Positions 1-12,923 of a stretch of 64,000 nt of DNA are shown in pieces. This DNA comes from Circinella minor (lineage: Eukaryota; Mucoromycota; Mucoromycetes; Mucorales; Lichtheimiaceae), in NCBI GenBank assembly GCA_016758965.1, contig JAEPRB010000217.1, positions 1-64,000 of the forward strand, read 5' to 3'. The translations under genes were made by a program, and so were the position numbers. Position 1 is the stretch's first letter; every line of letters starts with the position of its first letter. The notes beneath the pieces are model-generated. The model was not told where the DNA came from and did no database searches. It was given only the letters and a program-made list of their open reading frames with translations.

Positions 1-216
1 TGTATGCATTTCCCCTTCTCACGCTTTTTTTTTTCCCAATCAAACTTCTTGGCATATATTATATTATTTTACCTGTCATGCTCACTAAATCACCCTCTGT
101 ATATTGAAATATTGATTATTGATGTGAGAAAAAAAAAACTTGTTTCCATGACAACAACAACAATAACAACGTTATTTTCTTTATGTTGAACAAAATTTTT
201 TCAATTTTATTTATAG

Positions 217-1123
217 ATCTCAAGGTAATTTACAAGTATTTGGATAGATATATAAGAGATAGAGAGGGAGAGAAGGATAAAGAGGGGGGAAAAATAATAA
301 CATCTGGTATATATATATATATATATAGCCTGAAAACTTGTTGTTCCGAACACCTGATGAAGACTCTGATTTGTTGATCGCCGATTTTGGTTTATCCCGC
401 ATTATCGACACTGACAAGTTCCATGTATTAACTACTACTTGTGGTACTCCTGGGTACATGGCACCTGAGATTTTCAAAAAAACTGGTCATGGCAAACCAG
501 TGTAAGTATTGGTTAATTTGCTTTATATATATATATATATACTATAGCAACTCTCATTTATTTATATGTCTATGTCGGATATGTATATGGAACTGATCGT
601 GTTTATTTCTTGAATTAATAATTATGATGATAATAGTGACATGTGGGCTATTGGTGTAATTGCGTTCTTTTTATTGTGTGGTTACACACCTTTTGAACGT
701 GAAAACAACATTGATGAAATGAACGCTATCATGCATGCCGACTATTCCTTTGATGAACAATTCTGGTCTGGTATTAGTGAAGAATCTAAGGATTTCGTCC
801 GTCGTTGTTTGACAATTGACCCAACCAAGCGTATCACTGCACATGAAGCTTTGGAACATCCATGGTTAACATCTGAACGTACGCAACCTACATCACCTAC
901 TGATGATCAACAAGATCTGTTGCCATCTGTACGTGGTAACTTTAATGCACGTCGTACATTCAAGCGTGCTGTTGATATGGTTCGCTTGTCGTATCATTTG
1001 GGTCATAAACATTCAGCATCTATGGGTGGTGGTGGTGTAGAAGCTGAAGATAAAATCCCAGAAGAGCATGTTAAGCCTGTGAATGAAGACACAGATCAAG
1101 TTTTAAAGAATGAAGATGAATAA
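217..1123 (+). CDS. Ca2+/calmodulin-dependent protein kinase (CaMK I type), 3' part only
   Basis: C-terminal part of a Ser/Thr kinase; the 5' exons lie before the window. Exons: 329..501 and 637..1123 joined in phase, with a tentative 8-nt exon 217..224 supplying the D-L-K of HRDLKPEN. Visible kinase motifs: PENLLF of the catalytic loop, ADFGL (the DFG metal-binding motif), a T-loop with TTTCGTPGYMAPE (APE motif), DMWAIGVIAFFLLCGYTPF (subdomain IX), and the RITAHEALEHPW motif of subdomain XI. After the kinase fold, NARRTFKRAVDMVRL is a basic amphipathic stretch of the kind that acts as autoinhibitory and calmodulin-binding segment in CaMK I/II; the tail is acidic. Known for the family: phosphorylation of Ser/Thr substrates in response to Ca2+/calmodulin in the cytosol. 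The exact paralogue cannot be named without the N-terminus. Confidence 0.9.
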
Positions 1124-1852
1124 ATAATATCTTTCTTTTCAAGTATACTCAAGATTTATAATTACTATTATTATATCTATTCTATTATTAGTTGTATGTT
1201 TGTAGTTAACTTTGTTTGTAATAGTAGTATTATATCACACCCTCCGTTTTATTTTTCTCTCTCTCTACGTATTTGTTTTTTTTTAGAAGAAAAAAAGAAA
1301 AAACGTTTTGCCTTTTCGAAAAAGAAATCCATATAAAGAAAACTTCCGAAAAAAAAAAAAGAAAAAGGAACGTGTTTATATTATGAAAGTGTGTGTGAAT
1401 ATCAAGAAGGATGAATAATAAGATGGAAATGACTGTTTATGTTGATTTTTTTTTTTCTGTGACAGTAAAGGTTTTATAGTATTTGCTGTTAAGGAGGAAA
1501 GATTTTCCCATTGGTTGACGTTCGGAACAAATGCACTTTCTTTAATGAATTTTTACCGGTTGAACGTTTTCACAGATGATGGATCAGAAAATTTAATAGC
1601 ATTAAAACAAATAATTCCCCTGTTCATTACAATCACCCATTGATTTTTTTTTTGTTGGGGGATGCCAAATAAGAATATATAAAACCCATCATTTTTCAGC
1701 ATCTGCATTTTTCTTTTTTTTTTATTTATTAACTTCTGTACTTAATTCATCTTGTGTTTTTTTTTAAATATATATATATATATATATATATACAGAAACA
1801 TACACACACCTCCCTCCTCTTCCTATTATACTTTTAACACTTTTAAAACAAA
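1124..1852. other. Intergenic region between kinase and acetyl-CoA hydrolase genes
   Basis: 3' region of the kinase gene and 5' region of the acetyl-CoA hydrolase gene. It contains many A and T runs and a (TA)n run near 1768-1792. No coding signal seen. Confidence 0.6.
1674..1682 (+). promoter_or_regulatory. TATA-like element upstream of acetyl-CoA hydrolase gene
   Basis: TATATAAAA lies about 175 bp before the start codon at 1853, followed by a pyrimidine-rich stretch. It is the best TATA-box match in this spacer, but the region is so AT-rich that chance matches are common. Confidence 0.3.
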
Positions 1853-3907
1853 ATGGCATCCATCAGTGCAGCCTTAAAATCACGTGTCCGTCGTCCTCAA
1901 TTATTGGACAAAGTTATGAAAGCAGAAGAAACACTCAAGTTCTTTGAACCTGGACAGTAAGTTATTCTTGTTCAGCTTTCGATTTTTTATTAAATACATG
2001 ATATGATAAATTGAAATTCAAGAATTCACTACACTAAAAGAACTCCACGATCGATTTGTTAAATAATCATTTTCATCAAAATAATGATATACTCTTATTA
2101 GATACATGGGCTGGTCTGGTTTTACAGGTGTTGGTTATCCTAAAATGATCCCTACAGCTTTAGCTGATCATGTTGAAAAGAATAACCTTCAAGGCAAAAT
2201 GAAATTTAATCTTTTCGTTGGCGCGTCAACAGGTGCTGAATCAGAAGATCGATGGGCTAGTTTAGACATGATTGACCGTCGTTATCCCCATCAAGTTGGC
2301 AGAAATATCAAAAAAGGTATTAATGCCGGTCGAATTCGATTCGCCGATAAACATTTATCTATGTTTCCCCAAGATTTAGTATATGGTTATTACACCAAAG
2401 ACAAGGAAGGGAGTAAAAATTTGGATGTTGTCATTGTTGAAGCCACAGCTATTCGAGAAGATGGTGGTATTGTCTTGGGCGCTTCTGTCGGTGCTTCTCC
2501 TGAATTGTTACAAATGGCAGACAAGATTATTATTGAAGTTAATACAAGTATTCCATCTTTTGAAGGATTACATGATGTTACCATGTGTAGAAACCCACCC
2601 AGTCGATTACCTTATTTAATTTTAGGACCTGAAGATCGTATTGGCACAGTAAGTAAAAAAAAAAAAATCATGTTCTACTTCCTTCTCTTCTCCCCCGCCA
2701 AGCGAAAAAAAAAAATTAAAAAAGAAATAGTATACTAAAAAAAACCATTGCAACTTTTTTTTTAATCGGTTATTAGTCTGCTGTTCCCATTGATACAGAA
2801 AAAGTCATTGCAATTGTTGAAAGTGATAGACCTGATAATACAGGACCTAATGCTCCTGCAGACTCCACTTCTGAATCCATTGCAGGTCATTTAATTGAAT
2901 TCTTATCTCATGAAGTCACTCAAGGCCGTTTGCCTAAAAATTTATTACCTATACAATCTGGTATTGGTAATATTGCTAATGCAGTTATTGGTGGTTTAGC
3001 CGCAGGTCCTTTCAAAGATGTTTCAGTGTTTACTGAAGTACTTCAAGATACATTTTTGGACTTTTTCGAATCTGAAAAACTTAAATATGCAAGTGCAACT
3101 TCCATTCGTTTCTCCCCTCATGGATTTAAACGTTTCTATGATAATTGGGAATATTACCGGGTAAGTACCAGATAAAGAAGAAGTTGATTATATACGTAAC
3201 CTCTATTCTTTTTCTTTTCTAGGAAAAAAAAAATAACTAATATAATTTTTCTTTTTTCTTTGATTCAGACAATGTTAGTTTTGAGATCCCAACAAGTCAG
3301 TAATTCACCTGAAGTCATCCGCCGTTTAGGATGTATTGCTATGAATACTGTAAGTTATATTTTTATTGATTACAAAGAAAGAGAGAAAAACAGATAGGGA
3401 CTATTTATCAACTAATATATATTCGATTGTTCAACTTAATCTATATAGCCTGTCGAAGTTGATATGTATGCCCATGCTAACTCAACCATGGTGTGTGGTT
3501 CTGGTATGCTTAATGGTATTGGTGGATCAGCTGACTTTTTACGAAATGGTAAATTAAGTATTATGCATACACCTTCTTCTCGTCCTTCCAAAAATGATCC
3601 GACAGGTATTTCATGTATTGTACCATTTGTAACCCATGTGGATCAAACCGAACATGATTTGGATGTCATTGTTACTGAACAAGGTCTTGCCGATGTACGC
3701 GGTTTATGTCCACGGGACCGTGCTCTCGTTGTTATTGACAAATGTGCTCATCCAGATTATAAGCCTTTGCTTAAGGATTATTACGAATTCAGTTTGAAGA
3801 AATGTTTAGCTGCGGGCCGTGGTCATGAACCTCATTCTCTTGATAAAGCATTTAAGATGCATGTTAATCTTATGGAAAAGGGTACTATGAAGATTGATTC
3901 TTGGTAA
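1853..3907 (+). CDS. ACH1: Acetyl-CoA hydrolase / acetate CoA-transferase
   Basis: Five exons: 1853..1956, 2102..2648, 2777..3160, 3269..3349, 3449..3907; 524 aa, essentially the length of yeast Ach1. Introns begin GTAAGT and phases match. The protein begins [20 protein letters not shown], basic and free of acidic residues up to D19, as in mitochondrial forms. Family signatures visible: [59 protein letters not shown] and [18 protein letters not shown], all hallmarks of the acetyl-CoA hydrolase/succinyl-CoA:acetate CoA-transferase family. Known role: moves CoA between succinyl-CoA (or propionyl-CoA) and acetate in mitochondria, linked to acetate and propionate handling. Start chosen because ATG at 1853 is the first in frame after a pyrimidine-rich leader and gives the family length. 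Confidence 0.95.
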
Positions 3908-6900
3908 AACCTTATAAATCAAAATTATACGTATTCCATTATAATTAAAAGCAACTCTTTTCCCCTCCCATATTCACTTTACACGTATATTTATTTATAT
4001 ACACGAAACATCATATTATAATTTATAAACTTTTTTTCTTATGTATTATTCTGCTTTTTTTTTTCTCTCAAAAATTTTAATAAAACTCATATATTGTCCT
4101 TTGCTTTTCATTATCATTATTGTTCATTTTTAGTACGTTTATTGTTTTTTTTTTTTTTTTTATTTTCTTTCCTTTGATTTGAAAAAATAATTCATATATG
4201 TTGGGTCGATTCATTACAAAAAAAAAAATATTTATACAAGAATCCCCATTTGATTCGATGAATATTAATATATCCCTGGCTGTCCCCATGTGCGTGAATC
4301 CTTTTTTTTTTCTAAATAAACGGAAAAACGATTACGATTTGAAAGCTGTCATTCCGTTGTCATGGTAAATGTTAAATTTTATTGGCCCGTGTTACCAACA
4401 ATTGATCGTAGATCAACCGTGCGAAAAGGCACAAAATCACTAGATTATAGAAACTTTATTTGTCACTATTCATGCGATTATCATGCGCTGTATAAAAGAA
4501 ATAAAATGTGGGGGAAGTGATGGAAATAATATACTTTTGCATAAATTCATAGTCACTGGAGGAATAATCTTCCAAAATGTATATTTTTGACACATGACAA
4601 AAAAAAAAAGTTGTTTCCTAGTAATAGGCGATCTTTTCAGAAGTGTAATTATTTTTCCATTTTACTTTTTTTTTTTTCTATACGTAATACCAATGTATCA
4701 TATCTTTCCATTTTTTTTACGGAACAATGGAATACTTTTTTTTTCTTCCGGTTATTATATTTTTCAATGACATATGTTTATCAACAATAATAAATCAATC
4801 AATCAACGGAGATATATAATAAAGTTCACGCGCTTCTTGATGAATCTCACTATAATACATAGAACACAATAGTTCGTGTATACACAATTAATACTAATGA
4901 AAAGTAAAAATAATATGATACGTAAGGAAAAATAATAACCCTTGTTGCTTTTATTATATGATTCTTTATTTCTTGTCTGTTTTCCTGTTGAAATCGAGAA
5001 TGAATAGTTTTATTTTATTATTCACTCTATGTATGTTATAGGCTAACTGTAATATAAAAACACGAAACATAATAAACATAATAAACATACTGTTAAGTTA
5101 CGTATTGCAACTTCTATTATCATATATTGTAATAAAACTTAGTTAATGGTTTGACAAAAGCAAGCATTAATCTTTAATAGTAGATGTTCCCAAAAATATA
5201 ATTTTGCTGAGTAGTAGTAATATAACAATATTGACATCGAAATTTACTTTTTCAAATATAGCTGAGCATCTTTAATTTTTTTTATGTGTTATTATTTAAC
5301 GCACTGAATCACATCACGTAGTAAAAAAAAGTTTTGGGTATCAATAATAGAAACAAATATGATAAGAGGGTCCCATTGATAATAACCGTGTCACTTCCAT
5401 CGGTCTTCCGTGTATCTATATACTGTAGTCATCTATTCCCAAATGATGTTATGGTACGTTTTATGCATATACTCTCTAAATGGATGTTATCTTTTCTATT
5501 ATTAGCTAACACAGGAAATATTTAAGATACTTGTTTCTCTCGATTGTTTAACAATACCAGAGGCTAATTCACTCTAATTAACTATATGATTGAAGGTATG
5601 TAATTATCTTAGTGACATGTATTTTAGACCAGGGTAAAAACCATTAGCATTATAAGAATTAGGCTATAAAGAAAAGGCATTATAAAGTGTAGCAACTAAC
5701 GTCGAAATTTTAATAGTTCTTAAAAAAAATTATTTAGAAAACTGATTTCGTTATCAATCGTAAGAGCAACATAATTCTACAATTACTGTTTTAGGAACAT
5801 AACTTTATAATGTTATAAGTTGTATTTCGTTTAATTATTTTAACTTTTACTGATATATACGTATAATATACTGAATATGATCTTTAAGCAGCTACTCTTT
5901 TTCATTAAGCAGAAATATGGTAATAAATCCGAGTTTTATTTAAGCCTTAGCTTGATAAACAATAGCAGACATTTGTTTAATGATATTTATAAACTAGCCT
6001 TGTAAACAGTGATTATGTGAATTAAATACCTTCTTCCACACGCAAAGACGTTCAATTAATGAATACGCTAGTATGGTACAGCTTTTAGAAGATCATTATT
6101 ATTTCGATCGATCTTTAGATGAAATCCAAAAGGTAAATTGATTACCTGGCCAAACAATATCATCATATCTCTACGTATAATAGAAAGCATACTAAATAAG
6201 TTATTTATATATATAAAAAAAGTGATGCGCTGTAATCCTGCCATTAATAAATAAAATTACTAGTGTTTTTATTAGAAAAAATACTGGCACATTTTTGTCA
6301 TTTAAGTAAAGTTTGATAACCACCCCCACTAGGTATTTCGTTTTACTAAGTTTACATAGAGCACCTGCATCATTCAATGATTAGAGTGGAAGAAGTTAAG
6401 CTAGGTCATCAATCCAATTATGTCCTCTTTCTTCTTGTGGGGACTATCACAAGCACTTTACCCCTCTCCCAAAAAAAAACTAGAACAAGCAAGTTCGAAC
6501 CTTAAGAGCTTCCTATACTTATGTCTTTTCAAAGACAAACAACAGTTTGTTACAATTAATGCTGTATCTTGACCTCTGGAACATTATTATGATTATATAC
6601 AGCAATACCTTAAGAGTCTTTGTGAAGCTGTTATTTAATTATTCTAGTTTTCATGAACAATAATGAAAAAAAAAACTTTATTATGTAATAGAGTAAAGTA
6701 TTTATTTTTTATGCTATACGTATGTAAACGGCTAAATAGATTATACTGGTGTTCATCATGGTGCTGCTATTGCATCTGATAGTGTGGTGAGAGCACCAGA
6801 AACAGTTTTAACCATAATTTCGTTTTAAGTGTTGTATGTGCACTTTTGTTGTTGTTTAATATTTATAAAGAAAAACTTGTTTCTGTACAAAAATTTCTTC

Positions 6901-9900
6901 GCGAGAAAAAAGTACAGTATTTCTTTTTTTGCTCGCTCACAAAGATTTGGTCGAGAAGAATCAAATCTAGTCATATTTCAAGGAGGTAAGAAAAGGAGAA
7001 GAGTGACAGTTCTACAACCCCTTTTTTAGATTTACATAAATGCAAAAATACGAATTAAACTCATCATTTAAAAATGATGATTTACTTAGAAACCTTAGTA
7101 AATACTTCTTCGCAATCGATCATCAAATAGCATTTTTTCAGCCTGTTCACCTTTCTTATGTATCTACCCTTGTTTACACCACTGGTGGTTGCAGTGTGAG
7201 CAATATTTCCTTTTTCTAGAATATATGTAGTATGTGACAGTACTAAATCTATAAGAATAGACATAAACACCATACATTATCATCCGTTTCTTTATTTATA
7301 CTATGCACATTACCGCTGTAAAAAAAAAATTCCCTGAAAAAAAAAAATTAAAAAAAATGACCACATTAATGTGAGGTTTAAGTGATACAAGGAGGGACAA
7401 GCAGTAAAATATAGTTTGTCACGTACGCAATGTACAGTGGCGATCCTTCTGTTTGGTATTCTATATTTTTTTCTGTCGTTGTCACGAACAATTTAAAGGA
7501 GTAAAAATAAAAAGAGTTGGAGCACAACTCCTCTTTTCCTGGTAAAAAATTAGCGTTTAAAGTCGATAACTTTAATCTAAACTTTCTTGCATTTGTTAAC
7601 GGCAAAGAACTTTGTTCTAAGATTACTATCAACTACTTTTGTATATAAATCGAAAGGGTCGCAAAAGACCCGCCAAAAAGTAAACTATATATATTTATTG
7701 ATAATATAGCGATCAATTTGATCACCATTGGTACTCGCTAAACTTTTATTAGGATCAATAATAATTTACTTTCGTCAATCAAGAGTATAAAAAAGCAAAA
7801 GTATAACATCGACAAAAAAGCAGCATGTAGTATTTGCATTCACATACTTGTCATCACTCTAGGCTTGAGTTGATCAAGATGTAATTTTTAAATAATACGT
7901 ACCACATAAATACTTTGAATCGTAGCTAGTATGTATAGAATAGTATGCTTTGTTATTATGCATTAAAGCATTTATCAAATCGTTCGAAAGTAATTCAAAA
8001 ACAGCTTACTATATATAATAACATCATACTAAATGATTCGGTTCAATTAAAAACTTTCTTTTTTCAATTTTTCTATTATTGATATAGAAGAAGGTGGAGG
8101 TGAGCATCAGAGAAAAGTGTATAATTTCTCACATTCCTGTTCTTTAAAACCCTCTTTCAAAAAAAGCCTGAGCCAAGAAATAAAGTAACCTCGGTTCTCA
8201 CCTTGTCACTGCGATAGAATGCTGTACATATTATATTATACCCCACTCTCTCGTATTCTCTCACTGCTTTTTTTTTTTGAATGCGACCCATATTTAACTA
8301 TCATCTATAATTATTATTATTTTTCGAGGAGTTAGAATAGTATAGCCTTTAGCCTTGTTTATATACTAACAAAACAGATATGATGTAGAATAATAGTAGA
8401 AAATGACGAGCATATTTATTTATTTATTTGTGGGGGAAGAAGGAGTAATCAATAAAAAAAAAAGAAGAGTCCAGACACTTAATAATAAATTTAACTATAT
8501 TTTTTTCTGATATAGGTAATGAAAAATTAACCCAACGATTTGGTAATGTTATTTTACTTTTTTTTTTTTTTCTACATATTTACTTTCCAAAACAAGGTTC
8601 ATTATATAATTAAGTATGCACACAAATTCACGACATGAACACTCATTTCTAGACTTTCCTTATAGGTAACAAACAGAAAAATAAAGAAGGAAAAAGGAGG
8701 AAAAGAATGAGGGAACATTGGAAAGGGAGTATATAAGCATTTGTAGACTATCTAATTTTCTTCATTAACCCATGTTATGCAATTATAATATATAGTAATA
8801 ATAATAATAGTGCTACTTCTGTAAGGAGCGATATCGTCTTTTATATTTTTTTTTTGAAGAATGAAATAGAAATATACAGGAGTAAAATGTAATATGTTTG
8901 CTGCAAAGTGCCGATTTAATTATGCAGGTTTGATAGAGAAAAAAAGATCCATCTCGTATATAAGCAAGTCACTACATTGTTAGGATAATCATTATCATTC
9001 TAGATATATTTGGTAAAAAGAAGAGAAATGACGATGATGATGATGATTTGATTTACAGGATACACCCATTATTATTATTGCATTTGTAATAATTCTTTTT
9101 TAATATGCTCGATTCTATTATGACTGATGCATAACTATTATTAACTGTTGATTAATTGATTGACGGTGTGATCAAAAAAGCCTTCGAATTATAATTCAAT
9201 TTATAAGTTATGTAAAACAATCAAAGTTATTTTGATTTCATCCCGAGGCTGTCAATATTAAATAAACAATTGATTGTTGTTTCCGAGGTCGAGGTCGAGG
9301 TGGTGGTGATAGTGATGGCATATATAAGAAAACTTCCATTTTAAGTTAAGTGCCATAGGACCAATAAACGTACACTTGGGTAACCCCTTTTTTTAAAAAA
9401 AGAAAAAAAAAAGCATAATTTATCACCGCTATTTTTATACAAACAATTACAAAAAAAAAACAATGGTCAATCGATTTTCTTTTTGTTCTTTGTTTTTATC
9501 TATTACAAAAGTAGGAGCATAAGATAACCCATAAAATCGAAACCTACCTTGCAAGAAAAAAAAAACGTAATTTATCTTTATAGATATACGTCATTTGGTT
9601 TTTTTGTTATTGTTTTTATTTGTATTCAGAGACAAAAAAAAAAAAACTTGTCTATTTTTTTTATTTACCAATGGTATGTGTAACAATTGACAATTGCCAG
9701 ACACCTCGTTTTTTTTCCGCCATCACCATAGTAATTAATTATTTATAGTTGATCCCGTAAATAAATAAATAATAAAAAAAAAGGTTGATTAGTAAAACGT
9801 ACTGTGGCACTTATTAGACGCCACATAGTTCACATAGTTGTATAATAGTATCACATTGTCGTTTAAAACCAAAAATAAATTAATATAATATAGTTTATAT

Positions 9901-10622
9901 ATGCAATTATTCCTGGGAGCAAAAATAAAAATAAAAAGATTAATATAAAGAGGACTTTATATTTTTGTTTATATTGCCGAGTTTCAAAGACTTTTTTTTT
10001 TTTTTTTTTTTTGTATCCGTGTCTTCCCGCTTAACCAAAGTTTAATCTTTATAGAGAGAAAGAAGGAAAAAAGCAAAGAGTGTATCCATAAATAGTACAT
10101 AAAAAATAAATTGTTTGTTTGTGGAAAACAACCACATGCATTCAACAACAAATTTTTGATATGTCAAAAAAGAAAAAGGAACGAACATAAAGTAAAAAAT
10201 AATAATAATATAATAAAAAATAGATGGGCCAGACCACAATTACCAAAAAAAAAAAAACTATTTTTGTATTTATCATTTTAAATATTATTAAAACAAAAAG
10301 AAGCTTATAGTAATTAATAATAAGTAATAATAATAAAAGCAGATACAAAAACAGATTGAAGGTATTTTCTTTTTATGTGTGGTCTGTCAGGGGACAAAAA
10401 CAGGGATTTTTTTTTGTGTTCCCTTCTCACTTTCTCCTTCGCCACGTCAAAAATCTTCTTTAAATAAAATTGAATAATCCATTCGTTTTGTTTTGATCTT
10501 CTCTCTTCCTCTCTTTTTCTTTTCTTTTACATACTTTTTTCCTAACTTTGATTCATTACTTGTGAATTAAAGACATAACGCTTTCCTTTTTATATTTTTG
10601 TGAACAGCAAAATCTAATTACA
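3908..10622. other. Gene-poor AT-rich stretch of 6.7 kb
   Basis: No convincing gene, tRNA or intact mobile element. It holds many A/T homopolymers and simple repeats (for example GATGATGATG near 9032, TTTA repeats near 8416). Short open stretches up to about 85 codons (for example 7378-7632 on the minus strand) have the composition of random AT-rich DNA or old relics. An exon-like stretch near 6073-6131 (+) reads about 20 codons and ends at a GTAAAT donor, but no partner exon was found. Confidence 0.6.
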
Positions 10623-12188
10623 ATGTCGGTTGATAATATTACGCTTGACCTAAATCGTCTTTCATTTGACACCACTCCAGATTTACTTTCAAATAAGAAT
10701 AACCCCTTGTTAACAACTAGTTCTAACTACCGTAATAATAATAACAGCACTCCTTCTATTACCATTACACAAGGTAAAAAAAATCGTTTTTTTTTTTTAC
10801 TTTAAAACTTTTTTATTAGGAAAGGGGGGGTCTATTTTTATTTTTATTTTTTTATTTTATTTTATTTTATTTTTATTTTTATTTTTTGCATATACGCATA
10901 TGCATATACATATACATACTTACATGCCTTCATTTTTTTTATTCTTGTTACAGAAAAAAGAACACTGCGAAGCAAAGATCGTAATCGCCAGTGCGTTCCA
11001 AGTGACGACGAAGAAGATGATGATGATGAGTTGGAAAGTTCGGATGAAGAGGATAATTTGTTAGGTCGTCCTCGCGGAAAGAGTAATCCTATTACTGCTA
11101 CTACTACAGTAAAAGCAAAGAATCGACAGCCATTGCCTAGCGATGATGAAGATGATGAAGAAGAAGGTACAGGGGAGAGAGAAATTAAAAAAAGCTTCAT
11201 AATATATAATTTCAATTTTCTTCTTTACTAATATGAAATATAATTTATAAATATAATAGATGACGATGATGATAGTGATGTCGAACAACATCAACAATCT
11301 AGCCCAATGTATAAACGATTAAGTGGAATTGGCTCCACAAGTAATCTTCATCAAGAACGGTCACCTACCCCGCAACTTCAATATCAACAAAATGCTGAAA
11401 TGGCAAAACGCCATTCTGATGGAGGCGGTAATAGTGGGAATCAATATTATTATAATAACAATGAATACGAATATAATCGACATAGTTCAGATGAACAACC
11501 TATACAGCAACCGCAATTTCATTTTCAAGAAGGAACGCAACTTCATCATTTGCAGCAAATGCAACAGCATCATCAGACTCAGATAGCCCAGTTTCAACAT
11601 CAGCAATCCTTTTTACGTCCACAACAGCAACAACAACAGCGTGTCAGCATGTCCGGAATGGACCTCCTGAAACAACTCGAACAAGAAAAAGCCGAGGCGA
11701 AACGCCAGAAACCAAATTTTAATTCATCCAAAGTTAAAATTGATAAGGGATTGTTGGCTAAGGTACCAGAGCCTGGATCTCATAGTATTAGTTTTCAACA
11801 CATGGCTATGCAGCAACAACAACAACATTACCACCATCATCATCATCACCATAACAATGGTCATCATCATTCTTCGAAACCTAGACACCAGCGATCTGCT
11901 TCATCTTTAGATAAACAACAGCGTCAACAATACCAACAACAGGCTCAACCACAACAGCAACAACAATATGGATATTACCCCGCCCATGCAGTAGCAGCAG
12001 CACCTGTAGGTTACATGTATCCACAGCAACAAGTATACCCCTATTTGAACGCTGGTAATGGAAATGGTTTAATGGGCTCACCATCATTAAATGGATCATC
12101 ACAATCTTTGGTTATGATGGATAATCATCCACCTTCAAGACCTGGAAGTGCCCTTAGTAACTCATCCCGTAGACGTTCCCAGGATTAA
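10623..12188 (+). CDS. Gln/His-rich acidic low-complexity protein, function unknown
   Basis: Three exons: 10623..10773, 10954..11166, 11260..12188; 430 aa. Not recognised. Order of features: an Asn/Ser/Thr-rich N-terminus; two acidic Ser-Asp-Asp-Glu clusters around the first intron junctions (PSDDEEDDDDELESSDEED and PLPSDDEDDEEE), typical casein-kinase-2 target composition; then a long region with CAG/CAA-encoded Gln runs and a His tract (about seven consecutive His, then more). One ordinary-composition island, MSGMDLLKQLEQEKAEAKRQ and the following Lys-rich stretch, looks like a short helix and is the best candidate for a conserved motif. The tail has PPSRPGSALSNSSRRRSQD, a basic Ser-rich end. 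Composition suggests a nuclear or RNA-associated disordered protein, but this is inference. Convergent with the copper-fist gene, 735 bp apart. Confidence 0.8.
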
Positions 12189-12923
12189 TTATTTTTTTTT
12201 ATCCTTTTTTACATTTTAATTTTTATTTTTATAATTGCATACATAATTCACACATAACACATATAACACGCATATTTTATTTTTACATACTACGTATATT
12301 ACTACTAATACTAGTTTATCACACATATACAATTGTTTTTTTTTTCCATTTCATGCATGAATCTTACACCATTGCGGACTAAAAAAAGATTTTTAAAAAG
12401 CCTATCTTTCAGGGGAAGGAGGTTATTCCCCCCCCCTCAACTCCTTCTTTTTTCAGCTTATTTATCACTGTTAAGGGATTCATGTTTAGAACAGGATATT
12501 TTGTCCCTTTTACCCGCCAAATAACACACTCCGTTTTTTTTTATTTCTCTTCTTTTATATATATACCTTAAAAACATACGACGGCACATTCTTACCTATA
12601 ATCAAGTTCTTTTAAGAAAAAAAAAACACAAAGGGAAAAAAAAAGACATAATCTTAATTTGTTTGTAAAGATATTATTATTGTAAAATATATATATAGAG
12701 ATAATAAGAATAAGATTTGATGGTCATGATAAAATTGATTGATATATAAACAGAAAAAAAAAGAAAAATTATAGAAGACGAATAATTAGATATAATAACA
12801 AATAATAGTAGAAAAGAATTACTAATATAATATAATATGTACATAGATAATTTACGAGGTAGAAACATTGGAATAATAATCTATCAACGATATACGATTA
12901 TATATTTATGAGTATCCACTTTG
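12189..12923. other. Convergent intergenic region
   Basis: Spacer between the 3' ends of the Gln/His-rich gene (+) and the copper-fist gene (-). A/T-rich with C7 and A/T runs; no coding signal. A further 3' exon of the copper-fist gene, if the GT at 12966-12967 is a real donor, would have to lie here, but none was recognised. Confidence 0.5.

Noticed and set aside
6073..6131. Exon-like segment reading MVQLLEDHYYFDRSLDEIQK with a GTAAAT donor
   Set aside because: Protein-like, but no continuing exon was found on the same strand within the gene-poor stretch.
6485..6505. GTTCGAACC as a tRNA B-box
   Set aside because: The flanking bases do not form a five-base-pair T stem and no A-box lies at the right distance.
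7378..7632. Minus-strand frame of 84 codons in the gene-poor region
   Set aside because: No motif, no splice partners and a composition like random AT-rich DNA; an old relic cannot be excluded.
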